Shown: piece after piece, positions 33,546 through 42,157 of the stretch
Position numbering within the stretch: position 1 is the first letter of the stretch
Layout of the letters: every line of letters begins with the position of its first letter
Assembly (NCBI RefSeq): GCF_018917525.1
Contig: NZ_JAHLOS010000027.1
Location: 1 to 63,022, forward strand
Reading direction: 5' to 3'
Length of the DNA: 63,022 nucleotides
Source of the DNA: Enterococcus raffinosus
GTDB lineage: Bacteria; Bacillota; Bacilli; Lactobacillales; Enterococcaceae
Notes under the pieces: model-generated
What the model saw: the letters and a program-made list of their open reading frames with translations, nothing else
What the model was told of the DNA's origin: nothing
The model's database searches: none
Translations under genes and position numbers: made by a program

Positions 33546-35159
33546 ATGAAAGTTGTCGTTATCGGCGGAGTAGCAGGCGGACCTTCATTCGCCACACGCT
33601 TGCGTCGTTTGAATGAAGAGCACGAGATCGTGATTTATGAACGGGGAGAAAATATTTCTTACGCTAGCTGCGCGTTGCCATATTATTTAGGTGGAGTGAT
33701 CGAGGACTTGGATTCATTGATTGAACGGACACCAGAAGCGCTGAAAGTAAAAAACAATATCGATGTTTTGACGAAGCACGAAGTCCAAGCAATCGATTCG
33801 GATAAGAAGCAATTGGTGGTCAAAGACTTGCGGACTGGTGAGGAATCAACAACGAACTATGATAAATTAGTAATTTCCGCAGGTGCTCGCCCAACCCTGC
33901 CGCCAATCAAAGGCGCAGATAAAGCGGAAAATGGGTTTGTCCTACGCAGTGTTACAGACGCAGCGGATATCAAAGCCTATATGGATGCTCACGATCCTAA
34001 GAATGTTTTAGTTTTAGGCGCGGGCGTCATGGGCTTAGAATTAGCGGAAAACTTTAAACATCGGGGAATGGATGTTACCTTAGTCGATCAATTGCCGCAG
34101 GTGGCTTTTCCTTATGATGAAGAAATTGCCGATCTGATCTATGATAAATTAATCGAAAAGGGCTTGCAGGTTCATTTGAGTACTCACGTGGAAGAAATTC
34201 GTCAGGCGGGAAAAGAAGTCGTGCTATCTGATGGCACAAGTCTTAACCCAGATCTGATTTTATTTGCGACTGGTGTAGCACCAAATAATGAGGTGGCAAA
34301 AACGGCCGGTATTGAATTATCCGATGATGGTCAGATCATCGTTAACGATCAATTAGAAACCAACGTTCCAGATATTTACGCGATTGGCGATATTATCAAA
34401 ACAACCAGTCTGGTGACAGGATTAGCGACCTCTAGCATGTTATCTAGCGCCGCGAACCGTCAAGGTCATATGTTGGCGGATATGCTTAACGGTACACCGA
34501 TGCGCTATCGCGGCTATATCGGTGCCGGGGTAGCGAAAATCTTTGACTACACCGCAAGCTATGCAGGAATGACCGAGCATGCGTTGAAAGCTGCAGGGAT
34601 TACCAATTATAAATCGATTTTTGTGACGCCGTTTGATCATGCCTATTTTTATCCAGGCGCAACTCGCTTGAATCTAAAAATTATTTTTGATGCCACCAGC
34701 GGAAAAATCTTAGGCGGCCAAGCCGTCGGTGAAAAAGGGGTCGATAAGCGAATGGGTGAATTATCCGTTGCGATCACCGGCAATCTGACGGTCTTTGATT
34801 TGCCTGACTTGGAATTACCTTATTCACCGCCGTATTCAACCACCCGGGATCCATTGAATATCGCAGGTTACGTAGCGATCAATCAAATGACCAATGTGGT
34901 AGAGACGATCAAAGTCACAGATATTCCAGCAGAAGATTTAGCGAATGCCTTTTTCTTGGATATTCGTGAACCGGATAAAGCAACATCCGGCAGTATCGAA
35001 GCAACGAAAAATATTCCCATGAATGAACTGCGGGATCGGATCAATGAGATTCCAAGAGATCGCAAAGTCTATATTACTTTTAGAAAAGGCTTGAACACCT
35101 ATACTTCTGCGCGTATCTTAGCAGGGTTTGGCATTTCGGCAATTTTGATTGAGGAGTAA
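33546..35159 (+). CDS. CoA-disulfide reductase with degenerate C-terminal rhodanese domain
   Basis: The 537-residue FAD/NAD(P)H flavoprotein has MKVVVIGGVAGGPSFATRLRR-type FAD binding at its start (within residues 1-20), the single active Cys42 in SYASCALPYYLGG, the NAD loop LVLGAGVMGLELAE (about 157-170) and DIYAIGDI (about 275). Family members reduce CoA disulfide or related persulfides. The C-terminal rhodanese domain (about 455-537) has FFLDIREP and PMNELRDR, but the catalytic loop that should read CxxGxRS is TFRKGLNTYTS with no Cys, so sulfurtransferase activity there is unlikely. Start 33546 after AAGGGG. Likely thiol redox or sulfide tolerance. Confidence 0.87.
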   Translation: MKVVVIGGVAGGPSFATRLRRLNEEHEIVIYERGENISYASCALPYYLGGVIEDLDSLIERTPEALKVKNNIDVLTKHEVQAIDSDKKQLVVKDLRTGEESTTNYDKLVISAGARPTLPPIKGADKAENGFVLRSVTDAADIKAYMDAHDPKNVLVLGAGVMGLELAENFKHRGMDVTLVDQLPQVAFPYDEEIADLIYDKLIEKGLQVHLSTHVEEIRQAGKEVVLSDGTSLNPDLILFATGVAPNNEVAKTAGIELSDDGQIIVNDQLETNVPDIYAIGDIIKTTSLVTGLATSSMLSSAANRQGHMLADMLNGTPMRYRGYIGAGVAKIFDYTASYAGMTEHALKAAGITNYKSIFVTPFDHAYFYPGATRLNLKIIFDATSGKILGGQAVGEKGVDKRMGELSVAITGNLTVFDLPDLELPYSPPYSTTRDPLNIAGYVAINQMTNVVETIKVTDIPAEDLANAFFLDIREPDKATSGSIEATKNIPMNELRDRINEIPRDRKVYITFRKGLNTYTSARILAGFGISAILIEE

Positions 35160-35162
35160 ATC

Positions 35163-35507
35163 ATGAGCGAATTTAAAGAAGTATTTGACTCAGCTCAACA
35201 ATTTTTGATCCTGCAAGCCTATATTGATTCACAACTTTCCGAGGAGGAATTGATGAATTTTACCTTAGTCGAAGCGACTGACGAAACACCGGTTGTTTTC
35301 TATCAAAAAGGTGTGATGATCATCCATCCGAAATTTGATTTGGATCAGTTTACTCATGATTTTTTCCCCCACGAGAAGATTGTTTTGCAGTCTGAAAATA
35401 AGCAAGTGATCGTGGAGCTGCCAAATCAAGAGCTTCAAATTCGTTTTGAAACTGTCGAAGAAACAAAACAATTCGCTAAGGATATCAGGTATTTATTCGC
35501 GCTATAG
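35163..35507 (+). CDS. Hypothetical protein, 114 residues, co-transcribed with the CoA-disulfide reductase
   Basis: The cytoplasmic acidic protein (MSEFKEVFDSAQQFLILQA at the start) has no Cys, no signal and no transmembrane segment, with a predicted mixed alpha/beta fold. It starts three bases after the reductase stop, with GGAG in the end of that gene, so the two are translated together. I do not recognise the family. Co-expression suggests a role tied to the reductase. Confidence 0.6.
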   Translation: MSEFKEVFDSAQQFLILQAYIDSQLSEEELMNFTLVEATDETPVVFYQKGVMIIHPKFDLDQFTHDFFPHEKIVLQSENKQVIVELPNQELQIRFETVEETKQFAKDIRYLFAL

Positions 35508-35578
35508 GATTCGGATAGTTGCTCATCGAAACGCCTCGTAGTAAAGTGAAAGTAGAGAATGAATGAGGAGGATTCAAG

Positions 35579-36088
35579 ATGAAGAACACGGAATTAGCGA
35601 TAGAAATGCTGGATCGTGCGCAGGAACGTTTTGTGGATACCTTTGACCAGATGACCATAGACGAGGCCAATGAAATGCCCGCGCCTTTGATCAAATCAGT
35701 GGTTTGGCTAATGTGGCATACAGCCCGGGAATTGGACATGCAGATTTCTGATTTAAACGGTACAGATTTTCTTTGGACAAGTGCCGGTTGGTCAGAAAAA
35801 TTTGCTTTGGATTTGCCCGACGATACACCGGATTATCGACACACGCCTGAAGAAGCAGCGAAAGTGGTTGTGACCGATCGTCAATTGGTTCTGGATTATT
35901 TAACTGCCAGTATCGAATTTACCAAAGACTATTTGAAAAATGTCGATGAAAATAGTATGGATGATGTGATCGATACCAACTGGAATCCGCCAGTCACTCG
36001 CCAAGTTCGGATCGTCTCTGCGATTGATGATGCCGTGATGCATTCGGGACAAGCAGTGTATACCAGAAGAATGGTGATTGGAAAATAA
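35579..36088 (+). CDS. DinB-like metalloprotein
   Basis: The 169-residue four-helix-bundle protein has VVWLMWHTARELDMQI (about 40-55, first metal His) and DDAVMHSGQAVYTRRM (about 148-163, later His), the DinB/DUF664 pattern. The usual triad is three His; here two are clear and the third is not obvious. Family members include thiol S-transferases (bacillithiol or mycothiol types), but the specific activity is unknown. RBS GAGGAGG before ATG. Confidence 0.75.
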   Translation: MKNTELAIEMLDRAQERFVDTFDQMTIDEANEMPAPLIKSVVWLMWHTARELDMQISDLNGTDFLWTSAGWSEKFALDLPDDTPDYRHTPEEAAKVVVTDRQLVLDYLTASIEFTKDYLKNVDENSMDDVIDTNWNPPVTRQVRIVSAIDDAVMHSGQAVYTRRMVIGK

Positions 36089-36097
36089 GATTCACAC

Positions 36098-36135
36098 AAA
36101 GCAGATCTTTCAAAACGAGAGATCTGCTTTTTTCA
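36098..36135 (+). terminator. Terminator of the DinB-like gene
   Basis: A 14-bp stem AAAGCAGATCTTTC/GAGAGATCTGCTTT with one G-T pair is followed by a T-run (36098-36135). It lies inside the longer open frame of the TetR gene and supports its later start. Confidence 0.8.
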
Positions 36136-36173
36136 TTCGTATCGGTTTACAAACAAAGCGACATCGGTTAATA

Positions 36174-36194
36174 TTAGAACGATCATTCTCGAAA
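36174..36194. promoter_or_regulatory. TetR operator, copy 1 (autoregulation)
   Basis: TTAGAACGATCATTCTCGAAA, stated in parts as TTAGAACG and ATCATTCTCGAAA, is nearly identical to the site at 36833-36853 and is an imperfect palindrome (TAGAA.G...CATTCT). It lies 15 bases before the TetR start. Confidence 0.6.
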
Positions 36195-36209
36195 GTGAGG
36201 TGGAGAATT

Positions 36210-36785
36210 ATGGCTCGCACCAAAGAATTTGATAAACAAGTCGTCTTGACGAAAGCAATGAACCTATTTTGGGAACAAGGCTATGAAAAAACCTCTATGC
36301 AGGAGCTGGTCGATCGCATGGGCATTCATCGTCGGAGTATCTATGACACATTCGGTGACAAGCATCAGCTATTTTTAAAAAGTCTTGCTTTGTACGAAGA
36401 TAATCTAGCCAAACGAATTACGCAGCGAGTTTCTTCGGATGAATCAGTCCAAGGGCAGATTCGTCGTTTACTCTCGATCACACTAGAACAAGATGAGAAT
36501 CAACCCGCTGGATGCTTGATCGTAAATACAGCTTCTGAATTGGCTTTGATCGATGAAGAGGTCAGTCAAAAAATCAATGAGATATTTAACAGAAGTGAGA
36601 ACTATATCTACAACTTATTAGTTGAAGGACAGCAAAAGGGTGAGATTCCAAAAACATTGCCGCTAAAAAATGCGGCTCATTACTTACATACCATTTGGCT
36701 CGGAGTACGTGTAGATGCCAAGGTTGCCACTGATCCGGAAAAAATTTATCAATCAATTGATTTGGCATTAAGTATTATCAATTAG
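36210..36785 (+). CDS. TetR-family transcriptional repressor
   Basis: The 191-residue protein has the N-terminal TetR HTH (FDKQVVLTKAMNLFWEQGYE, TSMQELVDRMGIHRRSIYDTFGDKHQLF; about residues 5-52) and a C-terminal ligand domain with GCLIVNTASELA near 103. This family subtype (YxaF/AcrR-like) often controls an adjacent oxidoreductase. ATG 36210 has GGTGGAG upstream, after a terminator and operator, so the longer frame to 36078 is rejected. The repeated operator in front of it and of the next gene predicts autoregulation and repression of the MDR enzyme. Confidence 0.85.
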   Translation: MARTKEFDKQVVLTKAMNLFWEQGYEKTSMQELVDRMGIHRRSIYDTFGDKHQLFLKSLALYEDNLAKRITQRVSSDESVQGQIRRLLSITLEQDENQPAGCLIVNTASELALIDEEVSQKINEIFNRSENYIYNLLVEGQQKGEIPKTLPLKNAAHYLHTIWLGVRVDAKVATDPEKIYQSIDLALSIIN

Positions 36786-36792
36786 CTAACGC

Positions 36793-36825
36793 TTGTCTTG
36801 GCAAATCGCCGAGACAACTATTTTT
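36793..36825 (+). terminator. Terminator of the TetR gene
   Basis: A 10-bp stem TTGTCTTGGC/GCCGAGACAA with one G-T pair (36793-36802 and 36808-36817) is followed by CTATTTTTA. Confidence 0.65.
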
Positions 36826-36832
36826 ACATTAA

Positions 36833-36853
36833 TTAGAACGTTCATTCTAGAAA
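36833..36853. promoter_or_regulatory. TetR operator, copy 2, in front of the MDR gene
   Basis: TTAGAACGTTCATTCTAGAAA, in parts TTAGAACG and TTCATTCTAGAAA, is a better palindrome (TAGAACGTTCATTCTA) than copy 1 and differs from it at two positions. It lies just before the RBS of the MDR gene. Confidence 0.6.
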
Positions 36854-36865
36854 AGGAGAATTATT

Positions 36866-37879
36866 ATGAAAGCAGTCCAAATAGAGAAATACACGAAAGA
36901 TTTACAGACAAACGTGAAGGAGGTTCCGGTACCGACGATTACTGACGATCAGGTCTTAGTAAAGGTGAAGGTAGCAGCGGTCAATCCTTTAGAGATATTG
37001 AATATCACGGGCGCTGTCAAGCTGATACAGGACTATCCAATGCCATTGACTTTAGGAAATGAACTGACTGGTGTGATCGAAAAAGTTGGGGGAAATGTCA
37101 CAGACTTTCAAGTTGGAGAGAAGGTCTATAGTCGGTTACCCATTGATAGTATCGGTGCGTTTGCGGAATATGTGGCAGTAGATGCCAATGCAATTGCTCA
37201 TCTACCAAAGAATTTAGACTTTTTAACTGGAGCCGCCGCTGCTTTGACCGGTTTGACCGCGTATCAAGCATTGCATGAGGAATTGCAAGCGAAGGCTGGG
37301 CAAACCGTGTTTATTCCTGGAGGTTCAGGAAGCTTCGGACAAATGGCGATCCCACTAGCTAAGGATCTAGGGCTGACTGTGATCGTGTCAGGCAGCTCCG
37401 AAGCAAAGGAGCGGACATTAGCAGCTGGTGCAGACAAGTATTTAGATTATAAGACGGAGAACTATTGGGAATTATTAGAACCAGTCGATTTTGTGATTGA
37501 TACTTTAGGTGAAAAGGAATTCGACCGAGAACTCTCGATTATCAAACCGGGAGGGAAAATGGTCAGCTTGATTGCAGGTCCAAACAAACAGTTTGCGATT
37601 GATAAAGGAATGCCAAAAGCAAAGCAACTTCTTTTTGGATTAGCCGGAAAGAAATTCGATAAAAAAGCCCGAGAAAAAGGTGTCAAATACCGGTTTATCT
37701 TCGTTCGTTCTGATGGGGAACAATTGAAGGAGATCAGCCGTATTATCGAGAAAAATAATATCGTGCCAGCCGTAGATCCGACCACTTTTCGACTAGAGGA
37801 TGTTAATCAAGCCTTGCAGTTAGTCGCAAAAGGACATCCGAAGGGAAAAGTGTTGCTTCGGGTTGATTACAGTGAATGA
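36866..37879 (+). CDS. Zinc-less MDR oxidoreductase (quinone/enone reductase-like)
   Basis: The 337-residue medium-chain dehydrogenase has MKAVQIEKYTKDLQ at the start, NPLEI, GNELTGVIEKVG, the nucleotide loop VFIPGGSGSFGQMAIPLAK near residue 149-167 and VIDTLGEKEFD. The structural and catalytic zinc Cys/His sets are absent, so it belongs to the quinone oxidoreductase-like group that reduces enones or quinones with NADPH. RBS AAAGGAG. Its promoter carries the same operator as the TetR gene before it, so it is likely induced by a reactive carbonyl or quinone. Confidence 0.85.
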   Translation: MKAVQIEKYTKDLQTNVKEVPVPTITDDQVLVKVKVAAVNPLEILNITGAVKLIQDYPMPLTLGNELTGVIEKVGGNVTDFQVGEKVYSRLPIDSIGAFAEYVAVDANAIAHLPKNLDFLTGAAAALTGLTAYQALHEELQAKAGQTVFIPGGSGSFGQMAIPLAKDLGLTVIVSGSSEAKERTLAAGADKYLDYKTENYWELLEPVDFVIDTLGEKEFDRELSIIKPGGKMVSLIAGPNKQFAIDKGMPKAKQLLFGLAGKKFDKKAREKGVKYRFIFVRSDGEQLKEISRIIEKNNIVPAVDPTTFRLEDVNQALQLVAKGHPKGKVLLRVDYSE

Positions 37880-37974
37880 GTTAGAAATCCCTCCCCTACT
37901 ACGTTTCTGTTAAGGAAAATCAGAAGGTAGAGTAGTTTTGTTATTTTCTTTAAAATTGATTCAAACCTAAAAAC

Positions 37975-38007
37975 CTGCTCATCTTCAATAATGAGCAGTT
38001 TTTTTTC
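37975..38007 (+). terminator. Terminator downstream of the MDR gene
   Basis: An 8-bp stem CTGCTCAT/ATGAGCAG (37975-37982 and 37991-37998) is followed by eight T. Confidence 0.8.
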
Positions 38008-38347
38008 GAGCTCAATAGTAATTTCTGATGTAGATAAGTAAAGATTCTAAACTTTTTTAGAGAAAATATGCAATTCGAATAGAACTCCAACAGATTGTAC
38101 TCTTTTTGCGAATAAGATGTACGTTTTGAGCTGATTCAATCAGATATCTTGGGAAAATTGAAGGTTTGACAATGTTGTGTGGAACAAAAGCGAGTACTCC
38201 TTGCGATAACAGTTTAACAGTGACCGTCCAAGTATCAGTATTCGATAATAGTTTGTAGGTGTCAACAGAGCAAATTATAATCGCAAAAATCAATCTTTCA
38301 AGATTGGTTTTCGAATAATTTTTCCAACGTGTAATCGGTCAGCTCTG
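38008..38347. other. Gap without a supported gene
   Basis: A 78-codon minus-strand open frame (38057-38293) lacks an RBS and a recognisable family, and I do not accept it. The stretch may contain a degraded gene; no repeat or promoter is clear. It separates the MDR operon from the epimerase-like gene. Confidence 0.4.
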
Positions 38348-39313
38348 CTACGCTAAGCGTATATTATTTTTTTCGTCAATGATTGAAAAGCTGTAAGTTG
38401 TTCGGGAGTGATAAGGGTGTGTTTGCCCAAATTTCACGAGTTCCAAATTGTTTGCCGGATATTGAGTTTCAAAGGTTATCCCGCTGTAAATAGGAAAGAG
38501 TTTATTATTATGCGAGAAATTTTCTTGTGCAACATTAAATGTATAAATAACGACGCTTGGTAATGATGTCTTAAAAGTTATCTGACGCCCGTTTGTCGGA
38601 TGCCTCAAGACCCCGGAGTAATCCTTATAAAGCTGATATGTGTGATTAATGCCATGGAACGTTGGTAATGAAGCCAGCTTGCTCAGGATTTGAAAATCAA
38701 AATGTTCTGGGACATTCAAAGGATCAGCAGACTTAATCAAGCCGTTTTCTTCATGAAAGATTGAAGCGGAATCAAGCTTAAAAAGGTGATTGGTGATAGG
38801 TACGAAAGCTGAACCATTCAAATTGAAATACATATGGTTTGTCGGGTTAAGATAAGTTGTAACTTTAGGATTTACCAAAATTTCCATCGTTAGATTGTAA
38901 TTCCTGTCAATGATATAAATAACTAAAGCCTCATAATCTATGGTTGAGTGACTAAAAGATACAGTAACAGAATCATCATTTTCTGTAATCGATTGATCCC
39001 AAATCACCTTATCCCAGCCATCAGAACCTCCATGAAAATGAATTGGCGGTCGATTCTTTTCGAGAGTAGTCTGGCCTACTTCATATCGACCAGCTAAAGG
39101 ACCAACGATACTTCCAGCAAATGTTCTATTATTCAACCAAATATCTTTAGGCGGAGCCATTAAAATATTTTCCATATTGTTGCGATTATCTGAAAATGAT
39201 ATTTCGAAAACAGAAGCGCCAAGATTTGAAAAGGTCACTTCTAACTCTTTTTTTAGCGAAATTTTTGTAAAAACTACGCTTTTATCAATGTGATCATAGG
39301 ATAATTGAAACAT
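38348..39313 (-). CDS. Aldose 1-epimerase-like (GalM family) protein
   Basis: The 321-residue beta-sandwich protein has the ring-opening site NPTNHMYFNLNG (about 158-169, catalytic His), the earlier GRYEVG and HFHGGSDGWDKVIW pieces, and the C-terminal GITFETQYPANN with the catalytic Glu (about 280). This matches mutarotases. It is divergent from the cre-controlled FAD-oxidoreductase operon and separated by only about 60 bases from its promoter, so the two probably respond together to the same sugar. The sugar is unknown. Its ribosome binding site AGGAGG precedes the ATG. Confidence 0.82.
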   Translation of the reverse strand: MFQLSYDHIDKSVVFTKISLKKELEVTFSNLGASVFEISFSDNRNNMENILMAPPKDIWLNNRTFAGSIVGPLAGRYEVGQTTLEKNRPPIHFHGGSDGWDKVIWDQSITENDDSVTVSFSHSTIDYEALVIYIIDRNYNLTMEILVNPKVTTYLNPTNHMYFNLNGSAFVPITNHLFKLDSASIFHEENGLIKSADPLNVPEHFDFQILSKLASLPTFHGINHTYQLYKDYSGVLRHPTNGRQITFKTSLPSVVIYTFNVAQENFSHNNKLFPIYSGITFETQYPANNLELVKFGQTHPYHSRTTYSFSIIDEKNNIRLA

Positions 39314-39367
39314 CAGATACCTCCTTTTTGTCAGTATAACTTTATCTGAAAAAAATTTCCATAGGTA

Positions 39368-39395
39368 TTGACAGTTTTTGAAAATAATGTATTAT
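39368..39395 (+). promoter_or_regulatory. Promoter of the FAD oxidoreductase operon
   Basis: A perfect -35 TTGACA (39368-39373) and a -10 TATTAT (39390-39395) are 16 bases apart. The next cre lies immediately downstream. Confidence 0.75.
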
Positions 39396-39401
39396 TGTTT
39401 T

Positions 39402-39415
39402 TGTAAACGCAAACA
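39402..39415. promoter_or_regulatory. cre (CcpA) site
   Basis: TGTAAACGCAAACA matches the consensus TGWAANCGNTNWCA at all fixed positions but one. Placed over the transcription start, it would block RNA polymerase when glucose is present. Confidence 0.75.
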
Positions 39416-39434
39416 GAAAGGGGTTGCAATTATT

Positions 39435-40844
39435 TTGGATTTAAATATTTTGAAGGAAAATTATGATGTAGTTGTAGTTGGTGGAGGGATGTCAGGCGCA
39501 TTTGCAGCGATCGCCGCTGCGAGGAACGGTGCAAAGACATTAATTATTGATCAAAATGGCTACTTTGGAGGGACATTGACAGCAAACGGAGTTGGTCCGA
39601 TGATGACATATTTTGCTGGAGATAAACAAGTTATTTTAGGATTGGGACAAGAAATGGTCGAGCGTCTAGTTGAACGCGGTTATTCACCCGGACATGTGCT
39701 AGATTCTACAAACTACATTTCTTATGTAACACCATTTTCAGCTGAAGGGTTGAAAATTGTTTTGGACGAGATGGTCAGTGAAGCAGGGGCAGATGTTTTA
39801 TTCCATACCTATTTAATCGGATTAGAAAAAGAATCTGGCAAAATCAAAAATATATCAATTGTTAACAAAGATGGAATTAGTCACATTTCAAGTAAGGTAT
39901 TTATTGATGCGACAGGTGATGGCGATCTAGCAGTAATGTCTGAAGTGCCATTCCAATTAGGTCGGGAAACAGACAATGCGATGCAGCCGATGACGATGAA
40001 TCTAAAGGTCTATGGTGTTGATACACAAAAACTTCGTGAGGCAGTGTTAAATGATCCAGTGAAATTCCCACGCCTGAACAGGGATTTAGATGTCATGAAA
40101 AACACAGAAATTTTATCTTTTGTTGGTTTTGATGATGAATTTAAAAAAGCCAAAGAAGAAGGTCGGATCAGCATTCCACGAGAAGATATTCTTTTCTTTG
40201 AGACCAATGTGCCAGGAGAATTTATCATGAACACTTCACGGATCATCAATGAAAGCGGTGTATCTGCTGAAGGTCTGACCCGAGCAGAGATGATTGGTCG
40301 CAAACAATGCGAAGAATTGTATTATTTCCTAGTTGAATCAGTACCAGGTTTTGAAAACGCGAAAATCGCTTATAGCGGACCAAGTGTTGGTGTTCGCGGA
40401 ACGAGACAGATCAAAGGCAAGTACACGTTGACGAACCAAGATGTTTTAGAAAACAAACCATTTAAATCAACAATCGCTCACTCAGGGTACCCAATAGATA
40501 TTCATAATCCAAAGGGTGAAGGAACAGTTTCCGTACATGCTAATCAAACCGAAGAGGTCGCTCATGAAAAATTTGATAAATCTGTATTTGACAGCTATTA
40601 TCGTATCCCTTATGAAATCATGATTACGAATGAAATCAGCAACCTGATTGTAACAGGACGTTGTGTTTCAGCCTCTTTTGAGGCACAAGCGGCGATACGT
40701 ACGACACCAACGATGACCGCATTAGGACAAGCAGCCGGAACAGCAGCAGCAATAGCTGTGTCAAAAAATGAGGCGATTGGAGATATTGATATTAAAGTGT
40801 TACAAAATAAATTGATTGAGCAAAAGAGCTTTATCGAAATCTAG
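39435..40844 (+). CDS. FAD-dependent oxidoreductase (FAD_oxidored family)
   Basis: The 469-residue flavoprotein starts MDLNILKENYDVVVVGGGMSG (given in parts: YDVVVVGGGMSGAFAAIAAA is the FAD Rossmann loop), continues with NGYFGGTLTANGVGPM, FIDATGDGDLAV and VTGRCVSASFEAQAAIRTTPT, the marks of the FAD_oxidored family. TTG 39435 is chosen because AGAAAGGGG precedes it by 11 bases; the longer frame from 39378 crosses the promoter. The substrate is unknown. First gene of the operon oxidoreductase-permease-hydantoinase-HEXXH protein, under cre control. Confidence 0.82.
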   Translation: MDLNILKENYDVVVVGGGMSGAFAAIAAARNGAKTLIIDQNGYFGGTLTANGVGPMMTYFAGDKQVILGLGQEMVERLVERGYSPGHVLDSTNYISYVTPFSAEGLKIVLDEMVSEAGADVLFHTYLIGLEKESGKIKNISIVNKDGISHISSKVFIDATGDGDLAVMSEVPFQLGRETDNAMQPMTMNLKVYGVDTQKLREAVLNDPVKFPRLNRDLDVMKNTEILSFVGFDDEFKKAKEEGRISIPREDILFFETNVPGEFIMNTSRIINESGVSAEGLTRAEMIGRKQCEELYYFLVESVPGFENAKIAYSGPSVGVRGTRQIKGKYTLTNQDVLENKPFKSTIAHSGYPIDIHNPKGEGTVSVHANQTEEVAHEKFDKSVFDSYYRIPYEIMITNEISNLIVTGRCVSASFEAQAAIRTTPTMTALGQAAGTAAAIAVSKNEAIGDIDIKVLQNKLIEQKSFIEI

Positions 40845-40854
40845 GAGGAAAAAA

Positions 40855-42135
40855 ATGGCGACAGTACAGTTAGTGGGAATATTGTTAGTATTTTTTATTT
40901 TAGTTGGTTTGATGATGACCAGAAAGGTTCCAACGATTCTAGCTTTACCGATTATGGCTATCGCGATTTCTTTAATTGCGGGAATCACAGTGATATCAAA
41001 AGATCCAGAACAATTCACAATTGTGAAAGATGTTTTAGAAGCTGGTTCGATGCGAATGTCGACTGCAATCTCTGGTTTGATTTTTGGATCATTGTTCGGA
41101 AAAGTATTATCTAAAGTTGGAGTTACTGAAACAATTATAAAAAAGGCGGCAGAAATGGCCGGTGATCGAGCACTGCCCATCGCCTTATCATTCTTAGCGG
41201 TTTGTTCTGTGATTTTTGCCGCAAGTAACGGACTAGGTATGGTGATTTTAGTTGGTACAATTATTGTTCCCATCATGATATCAGCGGGACTTTCGCCAAT
41301 GGTTAGTGGAATTATCTTACTATTGGCGAATGGCATCGGTGTAACATTCTCTGTATCAACATTAGCTGTTTATATTGACGTATTGGGTTTGAATTTAAGT
41401 GAAGTTACTTCGTATTCATGGATGGTCGGATTACCGCTGATTATTATCTCAGTAATTATGATCGTTTATTATGTAAAATTCAGCGGAAAGCGTCGCAAAG
41501 CTTGGGCAATGCCTACTAAACAAGGACGAAATGGTCAAGTTCGTAGTATTGCTTTGATCTCACCGGTCATTCCAGTTGTTCTAGTTTTTGCTTTCCAGGT
41601 TCCATTAGTAGCTGCAATTATTGTTGGAATTATCGTGACCTTGATTTTGAGTACACCTAAAAATCCGATTCATGTTGTCAGCAGTGCTTTTGTTGAGGGA
41701 ATCCAAGAAGTTGCTGGAGCAGCTGGATTAATGATCGGTATTGGAATGCTACTGAATGCAGTCATGTCTGCCGAAGTATCAACTATTTTACAACCAGCGA
41801 TCTCTATGATGATTCCTAAAAACCAATTGATGTTCGTTCTGATTTTTGGACTTCTTTCGCCATTGGCAATCTATCGTGGACCATTAAATGTTTGGGGACT
41901 AGGAAGTGGGATTATTTCCCTGTTAGTTGCAGGCGGAATGAATCCAATCGCTGCGATGGTCGCATTACGTTTAGACAGTAACGTGCAATCTGTTTGTGAT
42001 CCAACCAATTCCCATAATGTTTGGGTGTCAGATTTTATCAAGACAGATGTCAATGAAGTAATGAAGAAAACGATTGGCTGGGTAGCAGTTTCCACCTTCG
42101 TTGGTTTAGTTGTCGCTTCGTTCTTCCTATATTAA
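40855..42135 (+). CDS. Ion-transporter-superfamily permease (CitM/gluconate-like)
   Basis: The 426-residue protein has about 11-12 transmembrane segments spread over its length and no N-terminal signal; IAIPIMAI-like and ASNGLGMVILVGTIIVP stretches and a repeated internal half are typical of IT-superfamily permeases that carry carboxylates or related anions. The conserved SNVQSVCDPTNSHNVW near the C-terminus may line the transport site. RBS AGGAGG, eleven bases after the oxidoreductase stop. Substrate not determined; likely the compound that the neighbouring enzymes act upon. Confidence 0.7.
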   Translation: MATVQLVGILLVFFILVGLMMTRKVPTILALPIMAIAISLIAGITVISKDPEQFTIVKDVLEAGSMRMSTAISGLIFGSLFGKVLSKVGVTETIIKKAAEMAGDRALPIALSFLAVCSVIFAASNGLGMVILVGTIIVPIMISAGLSPMVSGIILLLANGIGVTFSVSTLAVYIDVLGLNLSEVTSYSWMVGLPLIIISVIMIVYYVKFSGKRRKAWAMPTKQGRNGQVRSIALISPVIPVVLVFAFQVPLVAAIIVGIIVTLILSTPKNPIHVVSSAFVEGIQEVAGAAGLMIGIGMLLNAVMSAEVSTILQPAISMMIPKNQLMFVLIFGLLSPLAIYRGPLNVWGLGSGIISLLVAGGMNPIAAMVALRLDSNVQSVCDPTNSHNVWVSDFIKTDVNEVMKKTIGWVAVSTFVGLVVASFFLY

Positions 42136-42157
42136 TAAGAGATTGAAGGTAAAGAAA

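Noticed and set aside
38057-38293. Minus-strand open frame of 78 codons
   Set aside because: It has no ribosome binding site, no recognisable domain and odd composition. It may be a decayed gene but I cannot support a call.
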